Shown here one piece after another: positions 45,707 through 61,700 of a DNA stretch of 64,000 nucleotides (the first letter of the stretch is position 1; every line of letters starts with the position of its first letter). The notes under the pieces were generated by a model. That model saw only the letters and a list, made by a program, of their open reading frames with translations. It was not told the DNA's origin and did no database searches. The translations under genes were made by a program, and so were the position numbers. Origin of the DNA: Fulvia fulva (Eukaryota > Ascomycota > Dothideomycetes > Mycosphaerellales > Mycosphaerellaceae). Location: NCBI RefSeq assembly GCF_020509005.1, contig NC_063014.1, positions 496,001 through 560,000 on the forward strand, in the 5' to 3' direction.

Positions 45707-46839
45707 ACGTACTTTACTACCGAGCGGGCTATACTACCGAGCGGGCCACTTTTACTAAGAACTATACCACTTCTACTTTAATTACGACGGTATCTTAATA
45801 CGACGACATCCTAGAGATTCGTTACTAGGAGGATAATTCCTCTTTAGATTCTTCGCTATCTAGCGAGTCTACTTAATAGGTACGTACGTTATACCCCGAC
45901 TCGCTATATCGCTTATAGCGTCGTAGCCTTAGTACTAGCCGAACACTATCTAGCAACTCTCTACTCACTTCCTACCTCCTAGTATCCTCTAGAGGTATTA
46001 ATTGCGACGCCTTATCGAAGGTTAGAGACCCTCTAGACTAAATGTACTTGCGCTTTCGTGCTTTCCGCTATATAAGGGCCTTATTAGACTTATGTAGCTT
46101 ACTAATCTCGCTTTGTATAAGAGCTATCTAATACGCTATCTCTCTACTCCCTCTCTATTGCCCTATTAAACGACCTTCCTCTTTCTACTACGCCTTTCTG
46201 AACCCGTAACGACGCTCTAAGACGTAATGACACCTATTATAAACCCTGTCTCGTCGAAGTTATAGGTGTCCTAGTTAAGGATGCTATACTTCTCCTTTAT
46301 ATTACGTATAAGTAAGAACTACTTCTCGATAACGTCTAGATCTTCTATTAGGGCTCGCTAACGATCGTATCTACGTGTTATACGAACCTTTAGCTTACGA
46401 TACCGCCTAATAAACCTGTCTATCGAATTAAGACTAGCGGGCTTAAGACCCTTCTCTTATAGTAATAAATCGGCTATTACTCGTATACTAGCCTTTAATA
46501 GCGGGAAACCTCTAAGATCTAGCTCGAGTATATACTCAAGTATTACCCTCTCTTCTAGCTCTATAAGCTTCTTCGAATTAGGCTCGTAGTCACCCCGAGG
46601 AGGTCGTCTATTTAATCGATACCCTAGTATAGTTCGAGACGCGTCGTATACCTTTATAGTAAGTCGATTCGTGATTATCGCGTCGCGTTTCGTAGCCTAG
46701 ACAGCTAAGGTCAGTTTGGCCTCGTTTAAAGACAATATACGCTATAATAGTAGTTATATAGCTATATCTATAGAAGTAGTATAGTTCTTAGCAAAAGTGG
46801 CCCGCTCAGTAGTATAGCCCGCTCGGTAGGAAAGCACGT
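45707..46839 (-). mobile_element. pogo/Fot1-like element copy 3, RIPped
   Basis: 1133 bp, opposite orientation to copies 1 and 2, flanked by TA at 45705-45706 and 46840-46841. Termini ACGTACTTTACTACC and its inverse with two changes (GGAAAGCACGT). Same double CTACCGAGCGGGC motif in the terminal repeat, same decayed CENP-B-like region, and the same missing DDE core as the other copies, so all three descend from one deletion derivative. Confidence 0.86.
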
Positions 46840-46841
46840 TA

Positions 46842-47345
46842 GTAAGTATATATAACCTTATCTTTATAGGACCCGTAAGGAAGGAGCAAACCTTACTATT
46901 ACTTACCTCTCGCTTTAGGCCTTACTTCGCGATTATATCTTTAATACCTATTCTAATCGTAGCCTAGGCTTTACCTCGCTTTATATATATAATATATACC
47001 GGGCTCCTATACGTCCTAAGCCTTACTATTCTATATATTATCTTCGGGCTCTATTAACTATAATTACTTTTTAAAATATCTTTAATCCTAATCTATCCCT
47101 TCTTAAAGAAGATTCTTCCTAGCTAATCCCTCGGTACTATATCTATATATAATTAACGTTCTCGGTAATTATCTCTTAAGTATTGTATATTTATACTAGT
47201 TATAACAAGGCTATTACTATATATCGATACTATTATAAAATTTTACAATAATATATAAGTATCCTATAATAGACGACGATATTAATACCCGCGTAAATTA
47301 GACGTGTAATACGTATTAAGCGTGTTATAATTAAAAAAAGCGAGG
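46842..47345. other. AT-rich RIPped tail of the repeat block
   Basis: TpA-rich sequence without recognisable element. Composition returns to normal at about 47345, the right border of the RIPped block, only 260 bp before the OST2 start codon. Confidence 0.55.
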
Positions 47346-47605
47346 TCCCCTATAGAACGCGAAATTGCTCTAGCTCTTTCTATTTGGAGTTGTTGCACAG
47401 AAGTCTCTAACGGTCGCCCGTAGTAGCCTCACAAGTGCCGATTCTCCGACGCGGGACGGCCGCTGGAGCTTTGACATATGGCTTGGCTCAGGGCCAGCTT
47501 TCGCATTGCGTTGCAAGCTAAGGTTGCATGTGAAGACAACTACTTCAACTTCTGAAATCACAACCACACTCCTTTACCTACATCACAACTCCAATACCAG
47601 CAAAG

Positions 47606-48269
47606 ATGCCACCACGCAAATCGCCGAACGCGATCGCCTTCCCTGCCAAAGTCATCGACCGCAGCACCTCAGCCCAGCCCATCAAGTCCACATCTACCAC
47701 CGCCTCCTCATCACAACAACCCGCGATCCGCTCCCTTCAAGATGCACAGAATATCTTGATCAATGTGTGGAACAACTACGTTGCCCAAACACCTCAACGG
47801 ACAAAGCTCCTCGATGCATTCCTCGCGTTCCTGGCGGTGGTTGGAGCATTGCAGTTCGTGTACTGTGTGATAGCTGGAAACTACGTACGTGTGGAGAGCT
47901 GAGGAAGAGCGTACATTGGAGATGAGATACTGATATCGTGATAGCCATTCAATGCTTTCCTATCTGGTTTCTCGGCATGTGTGGGACAGTTCGTGCTCAC
48001 GGTCAGTCTAAGGATCCAGACGAACCCGAACAACAAGGCGGACTTCGAGAGTATATCACATGAGAGGTATGTACAGCTGGGGGACGGGATATGAAGTCTT
48101 GACTCTTTGGGTGGTCTTGCCCCTGAGGATGGCCTTGTCCCTGAGGATGGGCAGGATGTTTGACAGCTGAGGATCTTTTGTGCTGACGCGGCTTTCCGTT
48201 AGGGCATTTGCGGACTTCGTTTTTGGGAGCATGATCTTGCATTTCTTCTGTGTGAACTTCATCAACTAG
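47606..48269 (+). CDS. OST2: OST2/DAD1, subunit of the oligosaccharyltransferase complex
   Basis: Small membrane subunit of the endoplasmic-reticulum oligosaccharyltransferase that N-glycosylates proteins. Three exons: 47606-47884, 47945-48066, 48203-48269; introns of 60 bp (GTACGT...TAG) and 136 bp (GTATGT...TTAG). Splicing gives 155 residues. The N-terminus is Ser/Thr-rich. Three membrane segments lie at about 69-90, 94-114 and 136-154. DAD1 hallmarks are visible: [18 protein letters not shown], then [20 protein letters not shown] and a short [11 protein letters not shown] end. All residues of the conserved core are intact, and length fits the family. The gene is essential in yeast. It lies 260 bp from the RIPped block yet shows no stop. 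Confidence 0.95.
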
Positions 48270-48401
48270 GGTGGAGTCCTCGCGAGCACTGAATCGACGG
48301 ACTTTCAATCAAGCCCAGCTTCGAAAGCAAGGCTAGATACTATACAGCAGTACAGACTACGATGCTGTAACAGAGACATATCACGACCGATGCGCCATTA
48401 T

Positions 48402-49475
48402 CTACCTCATCTTGATCACGACCTTCGAGAAATGCTCCCGCTTCACCATCCTTCCGTAGGCATCTTTCACCTCCTCCAATCCAAACACAACATCGTCAAG
48501 CACTGGCCGCACATCCTTCTCCTCGATGAATATCACCATTCCCTTGAACTGCTTCCTCGTCCCCAGCAACACGCCTCTAATAATACAGACATCGAAGATC
48601 GCGCTCAACATAGGAACAGGCTCGTCGGCGCCAAGCAACCCCGTCGCAGCGATAACACCATCAGTTCGAACAGCCTTGAGACTCTCTTTGAGAGTACTAT
48701 CGCCACCAACATCGACGATAAGATCGAAGCCAGAGCTCTTAGAAGTCAGACCGCGAGCCTGTTCACCCCAAGCTGGAGTCTTACGGTAGTTGATAACATG
48801 CTCCGCTCCCAGGTCCCTCAACCGCTTCGCTTTCTCCTCCGAAGAAGTCGTGGCAACGACATGGGCACCAATGGCGGCCGCGAACTGCAAAGCAGCGATA
48901 CTCACGCCTCCAGTACCCTAGACGAGGACTCAGTCACCCTTCTTCACTTCCCGACCAGCGAGACCGAAGAGTGCGTTCCACGCTGTGAGGCCACTGCAAG
49001 TCAACGTAGCAGCACGGGCGAAGTCCAAATTATGGGGTGCTTTGACAAGTGCCGTTGGTTTGAAGATGCCATACTCGCGAAGCGTGCCATTCTGACCATG
49101 TCCCAGACCTGTCGAGATCTCGGCCATCGATGGAGGAAGAGCGTCATCATCTTCCGTGGGTGCCAGGTGCGTCACGACTCTTTCTCCAATGGCGAGATCT
49201 TGAACTTTCGATCCGACTGCTTTGACCACTCCAGCGCCGTCTGAACCTGGAATGACGACTTTGGGAAGTTCGCCGAGGGCGCCCTGGCTGTTATCAGTAT
49301 GATCTTTACTCAAGCAAAAGCAATTGTGACTGACTTTTGCAATAACAATATCCCGGTAACTCAGACTCGCAGCATGAAGCTCCACCAGCACTTCATCGTC
49401 CGCCAGAGAGCCCAGCGTAGCTTGTTGGTCCAGCTGCAGATGTTGGACGGCCGTTGTTGTCTTGGGAGGATCCAT
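48402..49475 (-). pseudogene. zinc-type alcohol dehydrogenase/quinone oxidoreductase (MDR family) with two in-frame stops
   Basis: Would encode about 340 residues, a normal length for this NAD(P)H-dependent oxidoreductase family. The ATG at 49475 (MDPPKTTTAV) is favoured over 49610. A 51-bp intron (GTCAGT...CCAG) is inferred at about 49322-49272, joining YRDIVIAK to GALGEL. Family motifs: GSDGAG, LTCSGLTAWNALFG, then GTGGVSI with FALQ-like helix and the C-terminal VFGLEEVKDAYGRM. Within the nucleotide-binding region the frame reads GD-stop-VLV-stop-GTGGV: a TGA at 48930-48932 and a TAG at 48918-48920. Relatives have Trp (or another residue) and Gln there. The frame is not shifted. CAG to TAG is a RIP-type change; TGG to TGA is not canonical. 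OST2 is convergent, 132 bp away. Confidence 0.82.
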
Positions 49476-50987
49476 TGTGAGTATGTTGACTTTTGAACCG
49501 CGGTCATGGTTGCGGCGGAGATGGCTTATCAAGGGTATCGAGAGCTTGGTCTGGTGATGTTGCACAACCCGACAACGGCCGTGGTCTGAACCATTTTCGA
49601 CATCATGCATGAGGTGGATCTTGCTTGGAGACGTTAGTGCACCTTACCGACCTGATGTGCATTTGTAATGCATGTTCTGGTCACGGGCCGGACCAGTGCC
49701 GAAGGTATACCGGTGGATCTCTTGAGCTGTCACGGTGTGTGGTGGCTTGGGAGGAACGATGCGTTGTCGTTGTGTTGGACAGCAAGGGACAATGTGGGTG
49801 TGGCACGATTGCTCAGGGTATATGCAGCAATGACAGTATGACGCTGAGAGGCGCGCAGACGCGGCCGCGATATGGTTGAGTAGGTCCATTCGCTCCTTCC
49901 CTTGAACGGGCTTCATGACTGACAGATTAGTAGAATGAGTAAGAACGCCAGTCACAGCTCCAAGTTGCTATTAGCGCAGGATGACATTCACTCGTATCTC
50001 AGATCGGTCCTACGAGTGTCCGCGAGCGAAAGAGCCATATCACTTTCTCGCATAGCTCATGTGTGTAGAGTCTACCCGCAAGTCAGCCTTCCAGTGTGAA
50101 TCATAACTTACATCTGACCATAGCTTGGGGATGATCCTGACGTCCTCACTTAGCATCGCTGTCGTCTAAACGTTCATAGTTATGACACATCGTCCTCGAT
50201 GCCGCTGACACAGAGCGTGAACCTTAATAGTGCCATCGTGACCGGGTAATTTGAGGTGAGTCTGCTGCTCTCTGACCGAGTTCTATACCGCAAAGCGGCA
50301 CAAGTTCAAGTTGGCGAGGAGAGCCGTGCTCGTGAAGCTCCGAGGATGGCTCTGAACCCTCCAGCAGATAGACAAGAGATCGTAAAAAGAGGCCCGCTCT
50401 GTGGAGATCCTCGTCGCGGCGAGAAAGAGGACGCCTTAGCTCCACTTCATACCCGTCAGCTTGTACATCAGCTTCATCAGGACCTGCGTCCTAATCTCAA
50501 TGATCAGCATCCTCTCCGTGATCGAGTGCTTGCTGTCGTGCCCGACTTCACGATCGAAGTATGTTCCGTGTTGGGCCAGCTCTATGCTCATACACCGCAG
50601 ATCGCCGTACCTGCCGAGACTATGGCACACAAAGACGCCGGCATCGACTGGGAGGCGGAGTTTCAATACCTCAACGGCGCCGCTCACAAGCGTGCGCCAG
50701 TGGTCGCGTGAGGAGATACGAAAGGGAAGCGCCCGATCATGGTCCCGAGAGCATCGTTCGCAAGGCGGGCACGACCAGATAGTCGACGACGAGAGCGCCC
50801 AGTAACGCAAGGCCATATCCTGCAACCTCGGTAAATCCTAAACCCATTCAGCTATCAAAGCGCTCTGTCTCTCCTACACTCAACATACTGCCATGCCACT
50901 GTGGGTATCCCTCATTCAACAAACGAAACCAATGCAAAAACAATAACCTCCCATAACCTCATCGCGTTCCATGCCATTCCATTCCAT
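49476..50987. other. intergenic region, possible small unrecognised gene
   Basis: The part 49476-49640 should hold the promoter of the oxidoreductase pseudogene. Between 50224 and 50850 open frames of 114-151 codons (+) and 129 codons (-) overlap, as happens by chance in GC-rich DNA. On the minus strand near 50850-50740 a frame begins MGLGFTEVAGYGLALLGALV and continues hydrophobically, then stops after 36 codons. It might be exon 1 of a small membrane protein gene, but no convincing splice partner was found. Confidence 0.3.
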
Positions 50988-53282
50988 TCACTCGTTCTCT
51001 CGCCCAACCAGTGGGCTTCCTTCAACATCACTATCATGATCATGCCCAACCGCGTCCGGACTGACGATTGGGCTCAACTTTATCTTCGGTCTGGGCTTGA
51101 AGATGCTGGCGTATTCGGCGTCCTCCTCGAAGAGCTTGTCGCGGGGTGTGATGTCGCGGCGAGGGAGATGCTCTTCTTCTTGTACTGAGATGCTGACGGT
51201 GGAGCGTCTTGGCGGCGTCTCGAATTGGTTGACTGGGAAGGTGGACGTACGCGAGCGTGCGTGCGAGGAACGTTTGTTGACTTTGGGCACCGGCTGTGGA
51301 GCCAAGGAGATGGACTGTCGCGTTCGTTCCTGAAGCGTTGCTCGACGTTCAAGCGCAGTTGTCTCCGGCTCGTCTGTTACTTCCGCTTTGTCAGTGCTGG
51401 CCGAAACAGCGTCCGACTCTACGTCGCCGCTATCCTCAGTGCTCTTCAACGCCATCGACATGCGCGTGCGATCGGCCAGTGAGGGTCGCACCGTTCTTCC
51501 CATGCCATCCAGGTTCCTGCCTGCAGGGCCAAGTGTCGACGCCTTCATTGGCATCTCAACAGCACTATCATGATTACCGTAGCTCGACCTGGCTGACTGC
51601 GGTGTGCTAGTGCCAGACCCAGTCTTTGACGGGGTGCTGGAAGTGCTTATGGCAAGTGCCAGCGAACTCGTACTATCCTGACGGCTGTGTTGAGCAGCGG
51701 CGCCACCCACCACATCACCCATTTGTTGGCCAGGCGACTCTTCCACAGGCGACGTAAAGACAGACATCCTGCCATCTGAAGCTGGCGACATGCCAATGCC
51801 CTTCGTCTTGAGCGGTGAGAAGATCTCTGACTTCAGTGGTATAGGCTCGAGCTGGCGAATGACCTTTGGCTGTTGATACGAACGAGATCTTGACGACACT
51901 CGCCTTCCAAACTGCGGTCGGAAAGGCACAGCTGTCTGAGAATGTGTCCTGTGATGCTGCTCGCTGGTCCCATCAAGTGATGTTATGCTTGGCTTCCTGG
52001 CATCGTATGAGTGCTGTCGTGGCCGAGGTGTAATTTCGGGGTCCTTCTTCTTGGGTGAACGTGGCACTTCCATTGCCGACGTCTTGCGGAGCTCCTCACG
52101 CATCGCGGACAAAATCTCATCATACTTCATTACACTGTCGTGTTTCTTATGCTGCTTCGGTGAAGGAGGATTTGGATCGCAAGCCATGTCACGTAGGGTC
52201 ATGTTCCGGTGTTGGTCGAAGCGCAACTTTGATGCGACTGCACCCGCACCTCCTTTCGATGTAGGTTGCTTAGACTGTACCAGCTTATCGTGGAACTTCT
52301 GCCATCGTTGCAGTCGCTGCTTTTGCTGGCGAGTCCGGTGCTCCAGGCCCTCAAGTAATCCCACTTCGGCAGATCTGCTCCAAAACAGACGATTCTTTTC
52401 GTTCATTGCCCATACTTGAGCAAAGGACTTGGTGAGGAGACTATCCCCACCAGCAGCATCATCACCATTTAGCAAAGCAGAGCGGACCTCCTCACTTGCG
52501 AGCCAGTCCTGTTCCAGCATTTCCTCAGCAATGGCAGCTCTGGACTGTTTGACTCTCCGGTGCTGTATGTCCGCTTTGCGGTCATGCAAGTCACTCTCCT
52601 TGTCCACAAAGACATCGAAGAGCGTGTCATAGGTCTGCCTCCTTCGCTCCTTCTCTGACAGCACCTTAGCAAGAGCCGCTTTGTGTGCAATGGCCAACGG
52701 CAGCATGCTGTCCTTCTGACCCCGGCTCAGACCTTGTGCGATCCCTAGCCTCTGTGCGAGAGGTTTGCCATGTTTGTGCCTGCTCGTCTTGTCCACGACA
52801 GCCTTCCGCAGCACAATCGTCGAGAAGGACAGACATAGCTCCCAGAACTTGTCCCCTTGGCAGTCATCCAGCATCGACTTCCTCAAGACTGTCTCCCTTC
52901 CCAGCACACCGCCTTTCTTCAGTCCGTCCAGGCATCTGTACAGCGCTGCTCGTAGGTTTATGCTCTGTAGTGGCTCGAGTGGTGGGAAGAAGGGCTGTAG
53001 CTTGTCCGATGTCGTTGCCGGGTCATACACACGGAATAGTTGATACAATGCCCACTCCGCACAGCGAATCCTCGTGCGCGCATCTTGATTGCCGAGACTT
53101 GCGGGTGTGATTGCTGGCCAGTCTTGCAGGAGATCGAACTTCAGCAGGCGCAAGTTGCGGACAAACAGCGATATGATTGTCTGCACATTGACCTGGACGT
53201 CAACAACTCTTGAGGCCGAGCGCTTGTGCTGATGGTGTGTGCTGCTGGCAACGGAGTTGGCGGTGGATGGACGGCGCTCCAT
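50988..53282 (-). CDS. HAUS6-like augmin complex subunit
   Basis: Single-exon gene of 764 residues. The N-terminal part (about 34-260) matches the fungal HAUS6 N-terminal domain: LFVRNLRLLKFDLLQDWP, IRCAEWALYQLF, LQPFFPPLEPLQSINLRAAL and DKFWELCLSFSTIVLRK (144-160). Charged heptad-like helices follow (about 190-340), then a long Ser/Thr/Pro-rich disordered tail with many SP/TP sites, likely phosphorylated in mitosis. Augmin binds spindle microtubules and recruits gamma-tubulin for branching nucleation. The start at 53282 (MERRPS) is the first ATG and fits the family. The upstream 280 bp up to the RIPped block should contain the promoter. No stop or RIP damage is seen. Confidence 0.85.
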   Translation of the reverse strand: MERRPSTANSVASSTHHQHKRSASRVVDVQVNVQTIISLFVRNLRLLKFDLLQDWPAITPASLGNQDARTRIRCAEWALYQLFRVYDPATTSDKLQPFFPPLEPLQSINLRAALYRCLDGLKKGGVLGRETVLRKSMLDDCQGDKFWELCLSFSTIVLRKAVVDKTSRHKHGKPLAQRLGIAQGLSRGQKDSMLPLAIAHKAALAKVLSEKERRRQTYDTLFDVFVDKESDLHDRKADIQHRRVKQSRAAIAEEMLEQDWLASEEVRSALLNGDDAAGGDSLLTKSFAQVWAMNEKNRLFWSRSAEVGLLEGLEHRTRQQKQRLQRWQKFHDKLVQSKQPTSKGGAGAVASKLRFDQHRNMTLRDMACDPNPPSPKQHKKHDSVMKYDEILSAMREELRKTSAMEVPRSPKKKDPEITPRPRQHSYDARKPSITSLDGTSEQHHRTHSQTAVPFRPQFGRRVSSRSRSYQQPKVIRQLEPIPLKSEIFSPLKTKGIGMSPASDGRMSVFTSPVEESPGQQMGDVVGGAAAQHSRQDSTSSLALAISTSSTPSKTGSGTSTPQSARSSYGNHDSAVEMPMKASTLGPAGRNLDGMGRTVRPSLADRTRMSMALKSTEDSGDVESDAVSASTDKAEVTDEPETTALERRATLQERTRQSISLAPQPVPKVNKRSSHARSRTSTFPVNQFETPPRRSTVSISVQEEEHLPRRDITPRDKLFEEDAEYASIFKPRPKIKLSPIVSPDAVGHDHDSDVEGSPLVGRENE

Positions 53283-53560
53283 GCTGTGATTTCGCTGCGA
53301 TCATTTCAGGAGCACGCGTCGAGGAGGTCGAGATGTCTTTGTAGTGGCAAAGACACTCCCTACCTCGTGGAAGGTACTGATATTAGACAAGTTTGCGCCG
53401 TTGCTGCAGGAGTAAACAACTATTGCTGCAGGGATATGCACGGTAATGAACGAATGCAAATAGACCGAGTACATTAAGGGTCTCCGGGGGCGTCTCACAC
53501 CGTGTGAAGTCCGTGTCAACACGATCGATAATATGTTTCTTAGCAACGCGTGGCTACATA
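53283..53560. other. probable promoter region of the HAUS6-like gene
   Basis: Normal-composition DNA between the augmin gene start and the abrupt change to TpA-rich sequence at about 53560. No specific motif was identified. Confidence 0.4.
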
Positions 53561-58753
<5,193 letters not shown>

Positions 58754-58768
58754 TATTATCTATAGTTA

Positions 58769-61700
58769 ACGGGTAATACTATATAAGGGTATAAGGGAAT
58801 ATATATATCTTCGGATCGATCTCTACGCCAAAACACGACACATTCGAAAGCTCTTATTAAGGCCATTCTAACGATATAAAAAGCAGGCCACTGCCCCTAG
58901 GACTAAGGGAGTTCTACCTTATTTAATCTAGATAGCTTAAAGCTCTCTTCACCCTGTTTCTTTAGCTCCAAACGCCGCGGAGGTGCCTAGCTACATTAGG
59001 TAACTCCTAGGTAATAGTAGCCTAGGCTACGGCACTAACGGCGCCTACGGCCCTATAGGCGAAGCCCCCCTAAGACAACTAGTAGTAACTTATAGAGGAC
59101 GCAAAAAGTATAGAAACTAACGATCAGCTCCCTTACCGGTCTCTATAGGTAATGATCACTTAGCTACGTACGGCGCTTATACTGTCGTATTACCGAGGGC
59201 AATAAGAAATAAGGACGACGTCCTAGGCGATTAGTAAGGCCACCCGGAATCAACACCCCTATAGCTAGGCATCGGTCGCGGCATCGATACTAGGCCCCCG
59301 CCTAACGTACGATATAGTTACGATCCGCATTATAGTAAAGGAAGACTAGGCCGAAGTTACGAAGCTATCGAACAAGGAGCTCGCCTAACGAATTAACTAA
59401 CTAGGGGTAGTCGTAGTGAACTAACAGTCTAACGGCACTCTATAGATCTATACTAGCTCTACTACTACTAGGAGGCACCTAGAGGTATAGCTATAGTAGG
59501 TATCTAAGGTTGCGGTATTAGCGAAGGTCTTAACGAAACAATTCACGATCCTAGTCTACGACATACCTAAGGAGTTTGACCTAACTAACTAGGGTTACCT
59601 ACGCGCTCTCTAAGAGGACAACCCGGTCACTCTTAACTCTCTAATCTAGAAGGCGACTTGGCTCTATAGTAAATAGCTAGAAGGTAAGAAGGCCTCGGCG
59701 CTAATAGTATAGCTATAAGACGCGAAAGCGGCGGATCTAGCGATAGAACAAGGCCTAGTCTAGTAATATAGCCTTAAGATAGTAGAAAAGCACTCCTTAT
59801 CCTTTTGTGTCCTCTAATACTTTAAATGCTAACAGTATAGACACTAAACCTACACGTATACAAACAAGTAGGCCTACTCGAACTATATAGGAGACTATAT
59901 GTCTAGGGACTATATATCGACTACGAGACGGTACGCGAACTGTCCGGGGCACTACCTATCGTATAGTACGGAATGCCTATAGCGGAAACTAGCGAAAAAC
60001 AAGGCAATCACAAACAGAACCGTCGCCCTAAGATTCTACGGCGACCGTAAGGCTAGCCTATACCGGAACTAACTAGCGGCGGTCGGGTATAAGCGCCCTA
60101 GGGCCGAGAACGATATAAAGGATACGTAGCCTAGGGCGTACGGGAGGCCACGTGCTCTACTAGCTACGGCGAGGGAATCTAACTAAGCCCGGCTCCCCTT
60201 TAGTACATAGCCGATAGGCGTAGACTAGGACGTATAGGGTAGTAGGACATAGGACGATATAGAGGAAATGATTGACGATGCCGATGACTAGCCTCGACAC
60301 GCTTAGTATTATCTAGTATAACGTTAACTATAGCAAGGATATAGTCTAGAACCATTTCCTACACGAGGCGGACCCGCGCGTCTACTACGTCCTTATAATC
60401 TAGGAGCTATAGATTAACCCGCACTATAAGAGACTAACGACCTACAAGTTACTAGGCTATACGACATGCCTACGAGGCGACGGTAGACCCCGTACGTGCT
60501 TCTATGTCAGTAAGGACATACTAGAATCCGACTAGGAGGTAGTGTACTACGTAGACGAAGAAGGCGGGGGCGATATTACCTCCCTCTACGTAGGTAGCAC
60601 CTAGATACACAACCTATATATATAACCGCTAGCCTCGAGGTCTAGCCGCGACCTAGGGGTCTATAGACACCTAGACAGTGCGCTTAAGAGACAAGGGTAC
60701 CACATCGTAGTAGGAGACTTCAATATATACTACCCTTCCTAGGAAAGCCTTATATAGCCGTACCCTATAGCCGACGAAGTACTCGACTTGATAGCGAGTA
60801 ACGTAATTGCCCTTAATACCCCGAAGGACCTAGGTACCTAGAAGAGAGGGGGACTCTAAGGCACGATCGACCTCTCCTAGATCTTAGATAGCCACTACTA
60901 CACGGTAAACTACTATAGGATCGAATATAAACTCGAGGCGTCGTTAGACTATATACTAGTCAGGACCTCTATTACGACATAGATACAACGTATACTAGCG
61001 AGAACCCCTAAGCCAAACTAGGGAAAGGCCTACTAGGCTAATATCTAGGCGTACCTCGATAACTCTAAGAGGCTAGTCTAGATCGCGTAGTAGCAATACA
61101 ATAGTAAAGACGAGATAGACGAAGCAGTCTAGGGGTTGACAGACGAAATAAGAAAAGCGACCTTACTTTACGTTCCGCTTGCCTAACTAACGATATAGTC
61201 CAAACTATACTAGACGCCGGAGTGCACTACGGTAGTAAGAGAAGTAAGGAGAGCCCGCCGGGTGTAGACGAGTAGCTATAGCGAGGAGGCCTAGAACGTA
61301 TATAGGGAGGCATACTAATAGAAGAAAGCTATAATACGGAGGGAGAAAGTAGTCGGCTAGAGGGCTATAGTAGAAGAAATCGCCGGCAAGCTAGAGAGGA
61401 TATAGAAGCTAGCGAAATAGGCCCGATAGGACCCTATATAGGGCCCCTCCTTCTCTATCCTAGCGCTATAATCGCCTAGTAGCCCGGTTAGCGACCCCGA
61501 GGCTAAGGCGCGTCTACTAGCTAGTAAGTTCTTCCCGCCCCTAGTCGAGGCTAATCTAAGCGATATAAACAGCTCTACTCCCCTAGCCCCTAGTATCGCG
61601 GTCTAATAGGAGGTGTCCGAGGGAGAAGTTACCGCTATACTAAGGAAGTTGCCGGCGAAGAAAGCCCCGGGGCCGGATAGGATCCTAAACGAGCTACTAA

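Noticed and set aside
15900..46800. Very many in-frame TAG codons, suggesting a recoded TAG or readthrough genes
   Set aside because: Comparison with clean LINE-A shows they come from CAG and TGG by CpA/TpG to TpA change, together with lost ATG starts; host genes nearby use normal stops.
50256..50805. Plus-strand open frames of 114 and 151 codons
   Set aside because: They overlap each other and a minus-strand frame in GC-rich DNA, show no domain and have low-complexity composition; no gene called.
58769..58815. Different 5' ends among LINE-A copies as a sign of captured sequence
   Set aside because: Short non-homologous additions at LINE 5' ends are common after reverse transcription; too short to call a transduction.
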